Source: Actinomycetospora corticicola
GTDB lineage: Bacteria > Actinomycetota > Actinomycetes > Mycobacteriales > Pseudonocardiaceae
Assembly: GCF_013409505.1 (NCBI RefSeq)
Contig: NZ_JACCBN010000001.1
Coordinates: 6,014,001 to 6,078,000 of the forward strand
DNA: 64,000 nt
Reading direction: 5' to 3'
The stretch's first letter is position 1, and every line of letters starts with the position of its first letter. The notes below the pieces were generated by a model. The model was given only the letters and a program-made list of their open reading frames with translations, ran no database searches and was not told the DNA's origin. Made by a program: the position numbers and the translations under genes. Of the stretch, positions 26,183-34,195 are shown in pieces.

Positions 26183-26485
26183 TCAGCCCGGGTGTCCGTT
26201 CTCGACGGCGAGCGCAGCGGCGACGGCGTCGTAGGTCGCCCCTCGGGCATCGATCGCCGCCACGAGGGTGTCACTGTCGACCTCTGCCTCGCCGACCAGC
26301 GTGTCGCCCTCGCTCAGGCTGATCCGGGTGCGTTGTCCGAGCGGTTGCAGACGGGCCCGACGTGCTGCCGGTCCGTGGACGGTGACGCCGCCGTCGGGGG
26401 AGAAGGACGGTGGCTCGACGTCCGAGGCGCCCGTCCGCCGGACGGCACGTCGCAGGGCGACGGCCCGGTCCGACGTCGAGGTCAC
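26183..26485 (-). CDS. hypothetical protein, about 100 aa
   Basis: Starts at a GTG at 26485 with GGAG about 8 nt upstream and reads TSTSDRAVALRRAVRRTG; it ends ...AAALAVENGHPG, 6 nt from the convergent WS/DGAT stop. The second half looks like an ordinary folded small domain (LGQRTRISLSEGDTLVGEAEVDSDTLVAAIDARGATYDAVAAAL). It lies 50 nt after the small gene at 26536 in the same direction and may belong to the DUF5994 unit. Family not recognised. Confidence 0.45.
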   Translation of the reverse strand: MTSTSDRAVALRRAVRRTGASDVEPPSFSPDGGVTVHGPAARRARLQPLGQRTRISLSEGDTLVGEAEVDSDTLVAAIDARGATYDAVAAALAVENGHPG

Positions 26486-26535
26486 GGCCGGCTCCGAGCC
26501 GACCGACCGGGATCGCGGACCGGTCGGACCACCGC

Positions 26536-26772
26536 TCACGGTCGACCCGGCTGTGGCGGCGTGAACTCGACGAACTCGTCGGGCGCCGGACCGGGCAACC
26601 CCGCGGCCCGGTGCAGTCCGAGCATGCCGAGCAGTTCGCGGCAGTCCTCCACGCCGGTACTCAGGGCCGCTACGACACGAACCGCCCGGCGACGAGCGGC
26701 GGCCGAGGTCGCGGCGTCCCGTTCCAGGTCCCGGGCCGGCTCGATGGGGATGAAGCGGGGCCGGGCGTTCAC
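26536..26772 (-). CDS. small hypothetical protein coupled to DUF5994 gene, 78 aa
   Basis: The GTG at 26772 overlaps the stop of the DUF5994 gene as GTGA. The protein begins NARPRFIPIEPARDLERDAATSAAARRRAV and ends DEFVEFTPPQPGRP. A central helix (ARRRAVRVVAALSTGVEDCRELLGMLGLH) contains the only cysteine. The overlap and natural composition support a real gene. Function unknown. Confidence 0.55.
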   Translation of the reverse strand: MNARPRFIPIEPARDLERDAATSAAARRRAVRVVAALSTGVEDCRELLGMLGLHRAAGLPGPAPDEFVEFTPPQPGRP

Positions 26773-27224
26773 GAGGCACCCGCGCCCGTGAGCACCTCGG
26801 AGGGAGAGCGTCGCTCGCCGCCCCGGCCCGCTGCCTCGAGCAGCTCCTCGCCGCGTTCCTCGTCGGTCGAGGACGGGATGACCCTGAGCCCGACGCGCGC
26901 CCGGCCTCGCCCGCGGACGACGAGCCAGAGCGTGGAGGCCTCGATCGACCGGAATCCCTCGACCGGGATGCGACCCTCGGATCCGGCGAGACGCCGGACC
27001 CCGACCGCGTCCCAGTCGGCGAGGCCGAAGGCGACCCGCTCCACCGGCCCCACCCGCGCACCGACGGCGGCGAGCAGCGAGGGGAGTTCGGCGGCGAGGT
27101 CCCGCGTCCGCGGCCACCACGCGCCGTCGACGTAGCCGTTGTCGTTCCCCGCTAGGTCCCGGAGCCGCAGCCGCGGCTCGCCCGGGGTGTCCGAGTGGTC
27201 GTGCACGTCGTGCGGTCCCGACAT
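26769..27224 (-). CDS. DUF5994 family protein
   Basis: 151 residues from the ATG at 27224. The block PRLRLRDLAGNDNGYVDGAWWPRTRDLAAELPSLL (residues about 18-52) with PVERVAFGLADWDAVGVRRL after it is the hallmark of DUF5994, a small actinobacterial family of unknown function often near ANTAR regulators. Here it is divergent from a GAF-ANTAR gene at 27537, with 312 nt between them. The first 110 nt upstream, including the start codon, are duplicated at 33447-33556, where only a short remnant ORF is left. Confidence 0.8.
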   Translation of the reverse strand: MSGPHDVHDHSDTPGEPRLRLRDLAGNDNGYVDGAWWPRTRDLAAELPSLLAAVGARVGPVERVAFGLADWDAVGVRRLAGSEGRIPVEGFRSIEASTLWLVVRGRGRARVGLRVIPSSTDEERGEELLEAAGRGGERRSPSEVLTGAGAS

Positions 27225-27536
27225 CGCGGGCGCCCCGTCCCAGGCCGCCGAGCGGCCGGTATGGCAGTTCTGGCGAGGGGGACCGGCGTGGACGCCGATC
27301 GGGAACGCCCCGATACGCTCAGCGTACGTGCTCACGAGGATGTCGCGGCGATCGACCGTGATCCGGACGGACCCGCGACGCCGGCCGTGCGTCGACGGAG
27401 TCTCAGATGGTGTGGTGCGCAACCGGATCGCGTTATGGTGCTCACCGTGGGCGGCGAGCCCGGACCCGCTCGTCGCCGGTAGGTACTGCAGCTCGGTGTT
27501 CCGAGGACGTACGCGCAGCGAGAGGTCCGTCCATCC
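27225..27536. promoter_or_regulatory. divergent promoter region between DUF5994 gene and GAF-ANTAR gene
   Basis: 312 nt without a gene. The part nearest the DUF5994 start (27222-27333) has a diverged copy at 33447-33556, nearly identical over the first 45 nt and matching again at AGCGTACG. Conserved non-coding sequence in two places suggests promoter or leader function. No clear -35/-10 pair could be assigned. Confidence 0.4.
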
Positions 27537-28298
27537 GTGAACTCGATCCCTCCCGGTCGTCGGCACCTGAGGTCGGTCGCGCCCATCGATACCGATCCCG
27601 GGACTCCGGTGCCCCTCCACCTCGCCGTGCGACGACTGATCCCGACCAGGGGCCCGGAGAGCGTCGACGAGACGTTGGCGCTGATCGTGGCTGGGGCCGT
27701 CGCGTCGTTGCCGCTCGTGCGGCGGGCCGGCATCTCGTACCTTGAGCGTGACGGCACCGTCAGCTCGCGGGCCCCGTCCGACGCCGTGGTCGCCGAGCTC
27801 GACGCGCTGCAGAACACGCTCGACCAGGGACCCTGCCTCGACGCGGTCCGGGGCGGAGGCCCGGTGACCGCGTCGGACATGAGCACCTCGGGCGTCGACC
27901 GGTGGCCGCAGTTCGCCCCGGTCGCAGCGCAGCGAGGAGTGCTCGTGGCGTGCTCGCTGCCCCTCTTCAACCGCCACGACGGCGTCGTCGGTGCGCTGAC
28001 CCTCTACGGCGGACACCCGGAGGTCGTCGGCGAGGACGGCCTGTCCCGGGCGGCGGTGTTCGCGTCCTGCGCCTCCCTCGCGCTGCACGGCGCTCATCGC
28101 GTGGCCCGGATGACGACGGCGCTGGCCAACCGGGATGCGATCGGTCAGGCCAAGGGCATCCTGATGGAGCGGTACGGGCTCTCGGACGACGAGGCCTTCG
28201 CGCGCCTCGTGGCCTCGAGCCAGCACGTCAACCTCAAGGTCCACGCCGTCGCGCGGTGGTTGATCGACGACGCACGAGGAGCGGGGTCCCGACCGTGA
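27537..28298 (+). CDS. GAF-ANTAR domain regulator (RNA-binding antiterminator type)
   Basis: 253 residues from a GTG. A GAF domain covers about 45-185 (TLALIVAGAVASLPLVRRAGISYLERDG; LDALQNTLDQGPCLDAV; VDRWPQFAPVAAQRG). The ANTAR domain covers about 190-248 (ALANRDAIGQAKGILMERYGLSDDEAFARLVASSQH). It presumably senses a small molecule or stress signal and binds nascent RNA hairpins to prevent termination. First of three GAF-containing genes on this strand. The N-terminal 40 residues are not conserved-looking, so an internal start is possible. Confidence 0.85.
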   Translation: MNSIPPGRRHLRSVAPIDTDPGTPVPLHLAVRRLIPTRGPESVDETLALIVAGAVASLPLVRRAGISYLERDGTVSSRAPSDAVVAELDALQNTLDQGPCLDAVRGGGPVTASDMSTSGVDRWPQFAPVAAQRGVLVACSLPLFNRHDGVVGALTLYGGHPEVVGEDGLSRAAVFASCASLALHGAHRVARMTTALANRDAIGQAKGILMERYGLSDDEAFARLVASSQHVNLKVHAVARWLIDDARGAGSRP

Positions 28299-28480
28299 GG
28301 CCGCGGTGATCGACCGACCGGAGGCGGTGCTCGGCCGAGGCCCTCGGCCGGGTCGCTGACCACCCGCGCCGGGGCTAGGGTCGGCGGTCCTCGTCGCAGT
28401 GGAACGAACGGGTCCCACTGCCCGCCCCGGATCCGACCCGGCGATGCTCCGAGCGGCGCATCCGCGATGGGGGACTCCGG

Positions 28481-29263
28481 ATGGGGGGCGACGGCACCGA
28501 TCGGCCGCCCGACGACGAGGCCGCGGACGGCGATCTGCCGCGCGGGCCGGGACCGGTTGCGCTCGGACACCGCCTTGGCCAGGTCTGCGCGGACCTCCGG
28601 TCCCGAGTCGCCGTCGACGGGGCCGGGATCACGGTGATGGGCAGTCTGGCGGGAGGGCTGCGCGGAGTGAGGGACCAGATCGCCGCCGTCGGGGCCCTGT
28701 CGAGCCGACTCGAGGACCTTCAGCTGACGACGGGGGAGGGCCCGTGCCTCGATGCCTTCGCCCGAGGGGTCCCGGTGCTGACCGCCGATCTCGCCGCGGA
28801 GCTCGGTCGATGGCCCGGCTTCGCCCCGAGTGCTCTGGCTGCCGGGGCGGCGGCGGTCTTCTCGTTCCCGCTGCAGCTCGGAGTGGTCCGCCTGGGCACG
28901 CTCGACCTGTACCGCACCCGCTCCGGGGGACTGTCGCGATCGCAGCTCGCGAGCGCCCTCGCCGCAGGGGACGCGGTGACGGAGGCCCTGCTCACGGACC
29001 CCGACACCGATCCCGGGGCAGGGGAGGACATCGGCTGGCTGCCCGGCGTCCACGCCGATGTCCACATCGCCTCCGGCATGCTCTCGGCGCGGTCCGGGAT
29101 GGACGTCGGTACGGCGTTGCTGCGCCTGCGTGCCCACGCGTTCGCGCACGGCGAGCCGCTGCACGAGGTGGCTCGCCGGGTCATCGCGCGCACGCTGGAC
29201 CTCACCGACCCGATTCACGACGATCCGCGACCCACCCCGGACCCGGAGGACGACCACCCATGA
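28481..29263 (+). CDS. GAF domain protein with divergent C-terminal ANTAR-like region
   Basis: 260 residues. GAF core is recognisable (LSSRLEDLQLTTGEGPCLDAFARGVPVLTADLAAELGRWPGFAPSA). The C-terminus (HADVHIASGMLSARSGMDVGTALLRLRAHAFAHGEPLHEVARRVI) has the three-helix ANTAR pattern but lacks the usual IGQAKG/RIVIEQAKG sequence, so RNA binding may differ or be lost. Its stop overlaps the ATG of the next GAF-ANTAR gene (ATGA), so the two are coupled and may form a heteromer. The ATG at 28481 is the best start in frame. Confidence 0.75.
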   Translation: MGGDGTDRPPDDEAADGDLPRGPGPVALGHRLGQVCADLRSRVAVDGAGITVMGSLAGGLRGVRDQIAAVGALSSRLEDLQLTTGEGPCLDAFARGVPVLTADLAAELGRWPGFAPSALAAGAAAVFSFPLQLGVVRLGTLDLYRTRSGGLSRSQLASALAAGDAVTEALLTDPDTDPGAGEDIGWLPGVHADVHIASGMLSARSGMDVGTALLRLRAHAFAHGEPLHEVARRVIARTLDLTDPIHDDPRPTPDPEDDHP

Positions 29264-30012
29264 GCGAGACCCGTGAGGCGGAGGTGGTCGACACCTTCCT
29301 GGCGCTGACCGACACCCTGGTCCACGACTTCGACGCGCTGGACATGCTGACGATGCTCGCCGAGCGTTGCATCGCGCTGCTCGACGTCTCCGCCGCGGGC
29401 GTCATCCTCGTCGACGGGCAGGGGAGGCTCTCCGTGGCCGCGGCCTCCTCCGAGCGGTCCCGATTGCTCGAGGTGTTCGCCGTCGCGATCGACGGCGGGC
29501 CCTGCGTCGACTGCGTACGGACGGGGGAGCAGCAGCTCTGCGACGATCTCACCGCCGCCGACGCCCGGCACCGCTGGCCGCACTACGCACACGGTGCCGT
29601 CGAGGCGGGATTCCGGGCGACGCATGCGCTGCCGATGCGACTGCGCGACGACGTGATCGGGGTGCTGACCCTCCTGCACACCCGTCCACACGCCCTCTCC
29701 GACATCGACGCCCGTCTCGGGCAGGCCCTCGCCGACGCGGCCACGATCGGACTGATCCACGAGCGCGCGGTCCGCAGGGCGGAGACCGTCCAGGAGCAAC
29801 TGCAGGGCGCTCTCAACAGCCGGATCGTCATCGAGCAGGCCAAGGGAGTGCTCGTCGCCGAGTCCCACCTCCGCTCCCGCACGGCGGTCGATCCCGAGGA
29901 GGCGTTCGCCCTGCTGCGGCGCCACGCCCGCTCTCGCGGGCAGCGCCTCACGGACCTGGCCCGCAGCCTCGTCGAGCGCACGGTGGATCCGTCCGTCGTG
30001 CTGGACGGCTGA
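29260..30012 (+). CDS. GAF-ANTAR domain regulator
   Basis: 250 residues from an ATG overlapping the preceding stop. The GAF domain covers about 15-165 (FDALDMLTMLAERCIALLDVSAAGVILVDGQGRLSVAAASSE; DGGPCVDCVRTG; HRWPHYAHGAVEAGFRATHALPMRLRDDVIGVLTLLH). The ANTAR domain covers about 185-240 (ALNSRIVIEQAKGVLVAESHL then PEEAFALLRRHARSRGQRLTDLARSLVE). An acidic insertion (RSRTAVDPEE) sits within the ANTAR domain. Paired with the divergent GAF protein upstream, it may supply the RNA-binding function of a two-protein sensor. Confidence 0.85.
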   Translation: MSETREAEVVDTFLALTDTLVHDFDALDMLTMLAERCIALLDVSAAGVILVDGQGRLSVAAASSERSRLLEVFAVAIDGGPCVDCVRTGEQQLCDDLTAADARHRWPHYAHGAVEAGFRATHALPMRLRDDVIGVLTLLHTRPHALSDIDARLGQALADAATIGLIHERAVRRAETVQEQLQGALNSRIVIEQAKGVLVAESHLRSRTAVDPEEAFALLRRHARSRGQRLTDLARSLVERTVDPSVVLDG

Positions 30013-30617
30013 CCTGATCCCCGACGCGGTCCACGCGGCGGGAACGTGTGGGGGTGGGCGCGGCGAGCCGTCGGTCCCGGAGGTGGGGACGGTGCCCGCG
30101 GGTAGCGACCGCGCGACAGCGTCCGCAGTGGCCCGGTTCGGCTCGGAGCTGGGCGGTGCCGCGTGGTCGACGTCCACCCGACTCGGAGAGCGCGACGCCG
30201 ATGAGGCCGGTCATTGCGCCCACGGGGCGTGCGGAGGACGATTCATGGCGCGATGACGGTTCCTACGACCGTCTGCTTCGCGACCACTCGCTTCGAGAGC
30301 CCTGGACACTCTCGAAAGGTTCATCCGGGCTGCGTCGTCCGGTCCTTTCTCCAGCATCGACGAGTCGTGAACGGGTCCGCACCTCCCACGGGCCCGTCAC
30401 CCCCGCGCCTCGTGGGCGGGGTGGAGATCGCTCGGATGACGCCGCCCCGATCCGGGGTCCGGTGCGCTCGGCGGCGAACACCCTCGCGCAGCGGGGCCCG
30501 GTCGGCTCGGCACTCCGCACCGTGCACGACCCGGGCGTCCGCTGTGGACGCCCGCCGTGTCCAGCCACGACGCGGCGCACAGGACCCGATGACGCTCCGG
30601 GCGACGGAAAGGCACTG
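30013..30617. other. 605-nt intergenic region, no gene supported
   Basis: Between the GAF-ANTAR gene and the Crp/Fnr gene. Frames on both strands are open by GC bias but have no family-like sequence. It may hold the Crp/Fnr promoter and decayed sequence. I see no clear promoter box or RNA gene. Confidence 0.4.
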
Positions 30618-31616
30618 ATGGACGAGGCACTGCTCAGGTCTGATCTCTTCGGTGGACTGGACCCGACTGCCGCGGAGGCACTGGCGGCGGCGCTCGATCG
30701 CGTCGATCTCCCTCGTGGTGCCGTCGTCTTCTGTGAGGGCGAGCAGGGCGACCGGCTCTTCGTCCTGCAGAGCGGGGTGGTCACGGTGGGCCGTCGGGCC
30801 GCCGACGGGCGGGAGAGCCTGCTGTCGGTCATCGGGCCGTCCGACGTGTTCGGCGAACTCGCCGCCTTCGATCCCGGCCCCCGGACCTCGACGGCCACGT
30901 GCGTCACCGATGTCCACGTCTACTCCCTGGGTGGAGCCGCGCTCACCAGGTGGATCACACGATCACCGGAGTTCGCGGACCACCGGCTGCGCCTGCTCGT
31001 CCGTCGACTCCGTCGCGCCGAGAGTCGACTCACGGAGATGGCCGTCAGCGAGGTGGCGAGCCGGGTCGCCGCGGTCCTGCTGCACCTCGCGCATCGCTTC
31101 GGCTACCAGGAGGCAGGCACGCTCCGGATCAGGGCGGTCCTCAGCCACGACGAGATCGCCGAGCTCGCGGGTGCATCGCACGAGGTGGGCAGGAAGGCCC
31201 TGGAAGACTTCGTGGCCCGTGGGTGGCTGCTGGTGGACAAGAAGTCCCTCGTCGTTCTCGAACCGGACCGCCTTCGCCGTCACTCCCGTCGAGCGGTGAG
31301 CGGAGACCTCCAGGTCGGCTCATCGGTGGGTCACGACGACCGTCACCGGGCGGCCCCCGTGCGCGCGATGTCCAGGGAGCGGAAGGTCGAGCCGATCGCC
31401 GCCTCCACGTGGGTGTCGATCCCGTGTCTGCCGACCATGACTAGGTCGATCTCCCACCGCTCCGCCGCCGGCGAGGAGCTGCTCGAGCGTGCCCACCGGG
31501 CCCGAGCCGAATCGGTCCGCCTCGGCCTCGAGGCCGTCGGTAGCCGTCAGCGGTCACGAGAGATCTGTACCGGGTCCATCCGCGTGCGGGACGGCACTTT
31601 TCGGAGGTGGACGTGA
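30618..31616 (+). CDS. Crp/Fnr-family transcriptional regulator with unusual C-terminal extension
   Basis: 332 residues from the ATG at 30618, with GGAAAGG upstream. The cyclic-nucleotide-binding-like beta roll covers about 5-120 (FGGLDPTAAEALAAALDRVDLPRG; GDRLFVLQSGVVTVGRR; GPSDVFGELAAFDPGPR). The winged helix-turn-helix covers about 145-222 (VASRVAAVLLHLAHRFG; LSHDEIAELAGASHEVGRKALEDFVARGWLLVDKKSLVVLE). Relatives end near residue 225. The last 105 residues (after LRRHSRRA) are low-complexity and lie antisense to what looks like a universal stress protein remnant, so the stop was probably lost and the extension is an accident. Effector unknown. Confidence 0.8.
   Translation: MDEALLRSDLFGGLDPTAAEALAAALDRVDLPRGAVVFCEGEQGDRLFVLQSGVVTVGRRAADGRESLLSVIGPSDVFGELAAFDPGPRTSTATCVTDVHVYSLGGAALTRWITRSPEFADHRLRLLVRRLRRAESRLTEMAVSEVASRVAAVLLHLAHRFGYQEAGTLRIRAVLSHDEIAELAGASHEVGRKALEDFVARGWLLVDKKSLVVLEPDRLRRHSRRAVSGDLQVGSSVGHDDRHRAAPVRAMSRERKVEPIAASTWVSIPCLPTMTRSISHRSAAGEELLERAHRARAESVRLGLEAVGSRQRSREICTGSIRVRDGTFRRWT
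31343..31550 (-). pseudogene. possible universal stress protein C-terminal remnant, frameshifted
   Basis: On the minus strand, one frame ends at 31343 with EIDLVMVGRHGIDTHVEAAI followed by GSTFRSLDIARTG, which resembles the C-terminal ATP-binding region of Usp proteins (DLVVxGxHG...GS). Upstream of it the similarity continues in another frame (GPVGTLEQLLAGGG), implying a frameshift. No intact start is present. The region is shared with the C-terminal extension of the Crp/Fnr gene on the other strand. Confidence 0.35.
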
Positions 31617-31759
31617 TCCCTCATCGGCTACGACGCCCGCCGACCGGTCGTGGCCATCGCCGCTGAGCGGTTCGCCCGACGAGTCCTGCTCCCGCCCGAC
31701 CGGTCGGTCCAGGTGCCGCCGATGTCGAGGGAGCCGCCAGGAGCAGGCCGACACACGAC

Positions 31760-31791
31760 GAAGGCCCCGACCGATGCCGGTCAGGGCCTTC
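31760..31791 (-). terminator. hairpin terminator downstream of tRNA 3'-end remnant
   Basis: Inverted repeat GAAGGCCC-C-GACCG / CGGTC-A-GGGCCTTC with a 4-nt loop and one internal mismatch. It lies 7 nt beyond the 3' end of the tRNA-like sequence at 31799 on the minus strand, the normal place for a tRNA terminator. This suggests that the original tRNA locus flank is preserved on this side. Confidence 0.65.
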
Positions 31792-31798
31792 ATGTGAG

Positions 31799-31963
31799 GG
31801 TGCGCCGTCAGGGACTCGAACCCCGAACCCAGTGGACAGGGTTCACGTCGGCTGCGATTGCCCGTCATTTGCATCCGTGCTGCTCAGGGACATGATCGAT
31901 TCCTCGCGATCTTCTGCCGTAGCGGGCCGTCGGCGGCGATGGTGTGACGTAAGCGGTACTCAA
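31799..31963 (-). repeat. integration-site repeat, left copy: tRNA-Lys-like 3' end plus element end
   Basis: 165-nt sequence repeated in the same orientation at 39480-39644, with equal length and no net gap. Read on the minus strand, the last 30 or so nt are GGGGTTCGAGTCCCTGACGG plus CGCACC: a T-arm and the 3' acceptor strand as in actinobacterial tRNA-Lys. The anticodon arm, D-arm and 5' acceptor strand are absent, so this is not a working tRNA. The other 130 nt (including TGACGTAAGCGGTAC) are shared between copies and probably represent the end of an integrating element. The hairpin terminator lies next to this copy only. Confidence 0.65.
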
Positions 31964-32219
31964 TGCGTTCGTGCAGGCCCTTGCCGAGACGTCGTCGTCG
32001 CCTCAGCCGTCACAGGTGTCGTGGCGCGGCGACCCTTACTCAGGCGTCGACATCAAACGGTGGTTCCCGTCCTACCTGGGCTGCGCCCAAGGCCGCTCTC
32101 CCGATGTCCGAAGCCCTTGCCGACCTCACCGGGGGCTCCACCGAGCGGACGGGGCCAGTGTCTCGACCGTGGGCTCGCCGCGGACTAGGCGTACGGCGCC
32201 CTGACATCGAGGGCGGGGT

Positions 32220-33188
32220 TCAGCTCTTGAGGACGTCGCGGGGGTAGCGGTCGTAGCGATTGCGGTAATCGTCGGAGAAGCGGCCGGGGTTCGAGAATCC
32301 CCAGCGCATGGCGATGGCCGCGACGGTGTCGCCGCGGCTGGGGCCGGCGTTGAGGAGATCCACGTGGGCTCGTCCCATCCGGGTCTCGCGCAGGTGCTCG
32401 ATCGGTGTCCTGTCGAGGTGTCGTCGGAAGGCGAGTTGTAACGCGCGGACGCCGATTCGGGCCGCAGCGGCGATCTCGGTGATTCCGATGTCCTCGTGGG
32501 CGTGTTCCTCGATGTAGTCGAGGGCGCGGCGGAGTGCCCGCGGGCTCATCGATTCGACGCTGTAACGGTTCGCGGCGTGTAGGGCCGTGTTGGGGAAGGT
32601 CGTCAGCATCGCGGTGGCGAGTTGCCGGAACGCTCCGGCGAGGAGGAGCGGCGGCGGGGAATTCAGGCTCAGGAGGTCGGCGCGAACGTGCTCGGTGAGC
32701 GCACGCCAGTGGCGTTCCAGCGGCTTGGAGATCGCGGTGACGCCTTCGAAGCGCACGGTCGATGGGAGCGCGCCGGTGAGCTCGGCGGCGATCACGGCGA
32801 CCCGCCGCTCGTCGAGGGTCACCGTTTGCATGACTACGTGCTCCCACTGCCCGACGTACGACGTCCAGGTCGGGGCGAGCATGAGATCGGTCGCGTAGCG
32901 CTCCTCTCCGAGGCGGAGCCTCAGGGTGCTGCCGGCGCGCGGAGCCATCGTGATCAGCTTGCCGTCTGCTGGTTCGGAGGGTCCGAGGAAGCCCATCGAA
33001 TGGGCCATCGTCGTGATGTCGAGGTCGATGGTGGACGTGCTGGACACATCGAAGGCGAAGGAGGCGCGGTCGCCGTGTAGTTCCGGGGTGTGCTCGGTGT
33101 AGGCGGTCCGCATCCACTCGAAGGCTTCGTCGGGGTCGCCGCTGGCGAAGTGATCGTGCTGGATCAGCGCCGCAGCTCGCTCCGTCAT
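32220..33188 (-). CDS. AraC-family transcriptional regulator
   Basis: 322 residues. The C-terminal 100 residues hold the double helix-turn-helix of AraC/XylS proteins (LDYIEEHAHEDIGITEIAAAARIGVRALQLAFRRHLDRTPIEHLRE; RWGFSNPGRFSDDYRNRYDRYPRDVL). The N-terminal 200 residues resemble the AraC-type ligand-binding region of the AraC_binding_2 type (TSYVGQWEHVVMQTVTLDERRVAVIAAELTG). It lies just inside the left integration repeat. No co-directed target gene is adjacent, and its regulon is unknown. Confidence 0.88.
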   Translation of the reverse strand: MTERAAALIQHDHFASGDPDEAFEWMRTAYTEHTPELHGDRASFAFDVSSTSTIDLDITTMAHSMGFLGPSEPADGKLITMAPRAGSTLRLRLGEERYATDLMLAPTWTSYVGQWEHVVMQTVTLDERRVAVIAAELTGALPSTVRFEGVTAISKPLERHWRALTEHVRADLLSLNSPPPLLLAGAFRQLATAMLTTFPNTALHAANRYSVESMSPRALRRALDYIEEHAHEDIGITEIAAAARIGVRALQLAFRRHLDRTPIEHLRETRMGRAHVDLLNAGPSRGDTVAAIAMRWGFSNPGRFSDDYRNRYDRYPRDVLKS

Positions 33189-33601
33189 CGTCGCTCCCTC
33201 AGCTCCGTGGCTCGGGCCAACGTACCGACGCAGGCCAGACCGGCTGAGCGTCGAGCACGAAGAGCTCGAGCATGAGCACCTGATGAAGTCGTCGTAGTTC
33301 AGGTAGACGATGCTGCTGGGGTACGAGGTTTGACGGTGTCTAGCGGGGCCGGTCGCTCAAGCTTCGCCGCGTCTGCCGAGAACCTCGGCGGGCCAGCGTA
33401 GGCCGTCGGCACGTTCCGGATCGTTCAGCACGTCGTCAGCTCCCGACATCGCGGGCGCCCCGTCCCGGGCCGACGAGCGGTCGGTCCGGTACTTCTCCGG
33501 GAAGGCTGGCACGGATACAGATCGATGACGCCCGACCTGCGTAGCGTACGCACTCGCGCCGCCCCGGACGGTGGACAGCGCGTCCGGGACACTCGCTGCG
33601 G
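33189..33601. other. 413-nt region with duplicated DUF5994 leader and small remnant ORF
   Basis: No intact gene is supported apart from the remnant at 33357-33449. The stretch 33447-33556 is a diverged copy of the DUF5994 upstream region (27222-27333). Confidence 0.5.
33357..33449 (-). pseudogene. remnant of a second DUF5994 gene (30 codons) with conserved leader
   Basis: The ATG at 33449 sits exactly where the DUF5994 gene begins in the duplicated leader (MSGADDV here, MSGPHDV there). The short frame ends ...LRWPAEVLGRRGEA, similar to the DUF5994 protein's C-terminal SPSEVLTGAGAS. This fits an internal deletion that removed the GYVDGAWWPR core. The N-terminal match is clear; the C-terminal match is weak. 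Confidence 0.45.
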
Positions 33602-33844
33602 TCAGTCGAGTTTCGAGCCGATGGTCCGCGCGGCACGATCGACGATGAGGTCGATGTCGACGTCGCGGCCCGTCGTGACGGTGTCATGGACCATCTCGAC
33701 GGCGAGTTCGGCGGTCGCCACGTCGACCAGCCAGGTCGAAGGCAGGCGCCCCGGCTCGAACCACTCCTCGCCGTGACGATCGTCGACGGCAGCGAGCACG
33801 ACCAGACCCGAGCATCCGATCGGTTCCGAAGCCCACAACTGCAT
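33602..33844 (-). CDS. small hypothetical protein, 80 aa
   Basis: Starts MQLWASEPIGCSGLVVLAAVDD and ends DLIVDRAARTIGSKLD. An aromatic middle (HGEEWFEPGRLPSTWLVDVATAELAVEMVHDTV) suggests a folded acidic domain. There is no signal or membrane segment and one cysteine. Natural composition supports coding. The family is not recognised, and neighbours give no clue beyond its lying in the repeat-bounded island. Confidence 0.5.
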   Translation of the reverse strand: MQLWASEPIGCSGLVVLAAVDDRHGEEWFEPGRLPSTWLVDVATAELAVEMVHDTVTTGRDVDIDLIVDRAARTIGSKLD

Positions 33845-34195
33845 CGCAACAGTCTGCGCGGGGAGGATCGAGGACCTGCGCTGGGCGCGGGCAGGTGAGG
33901 AAGCCGGACCGTCCGGTTGGCGCGGTCGCCGCCTCGTTCGCGAGCATGGGCCGCCGTGGTGCTCGCGGCTCTGGCTCCGGGCCGGCGCCCCCGTCGACAC
34001 GTCCACGTCCACGTCCACGGTCTCGGGCCGCGGACGGGACGCGACCGCCCGTCTGCTCACCCCGTCGAGCGTGCCGGTCGGCCGTGCCGCGCGAGTGGTT
34101 CGGACTCGCGTTGCTGATGAGCAGCATCGGCCGGGGACGGCGGCCTCAGACCGGGGAGGCGTACGGTCGCGTGCAACCGATCGTTGGAGGTCGTG
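33845..34195. other. 351-nt region upstream of thioredoxin-like gene, no gene supported
   Basis: Contains a short microrepeat of CCACGT units near 34000-34020 and GC-biased open frames without family signals. Presumably it includes the promoter of the 34196-35589 pair and of the small gene at 33844. Nothing more specific is visible. Confidence 0.35.

Noticed and set aside
31554..31874. Minus-strand ORF containing PLGSGFESLTAH, and a similar one at 39373-39555
   Set aside because: The shared peptide is a translation of the tRNA 3' end in the integration repeat. This is a common false gene call at tRNA sites.
31799..31880. Intact tRNA-Lys gene
   Set aside because: The T-arm and 3' acceptor strand are present, but there is no matching 5' acceptor strand, D-arm or anticodon arm at either repeat.
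33917..34117. Plus-strand ORF with an HVHVHVHG stretch
   Set aside because: The histidine run comes from a CCACGT microrepeat; the rest is Arg/Pro-rich GC artefact with no ribosome binding site.
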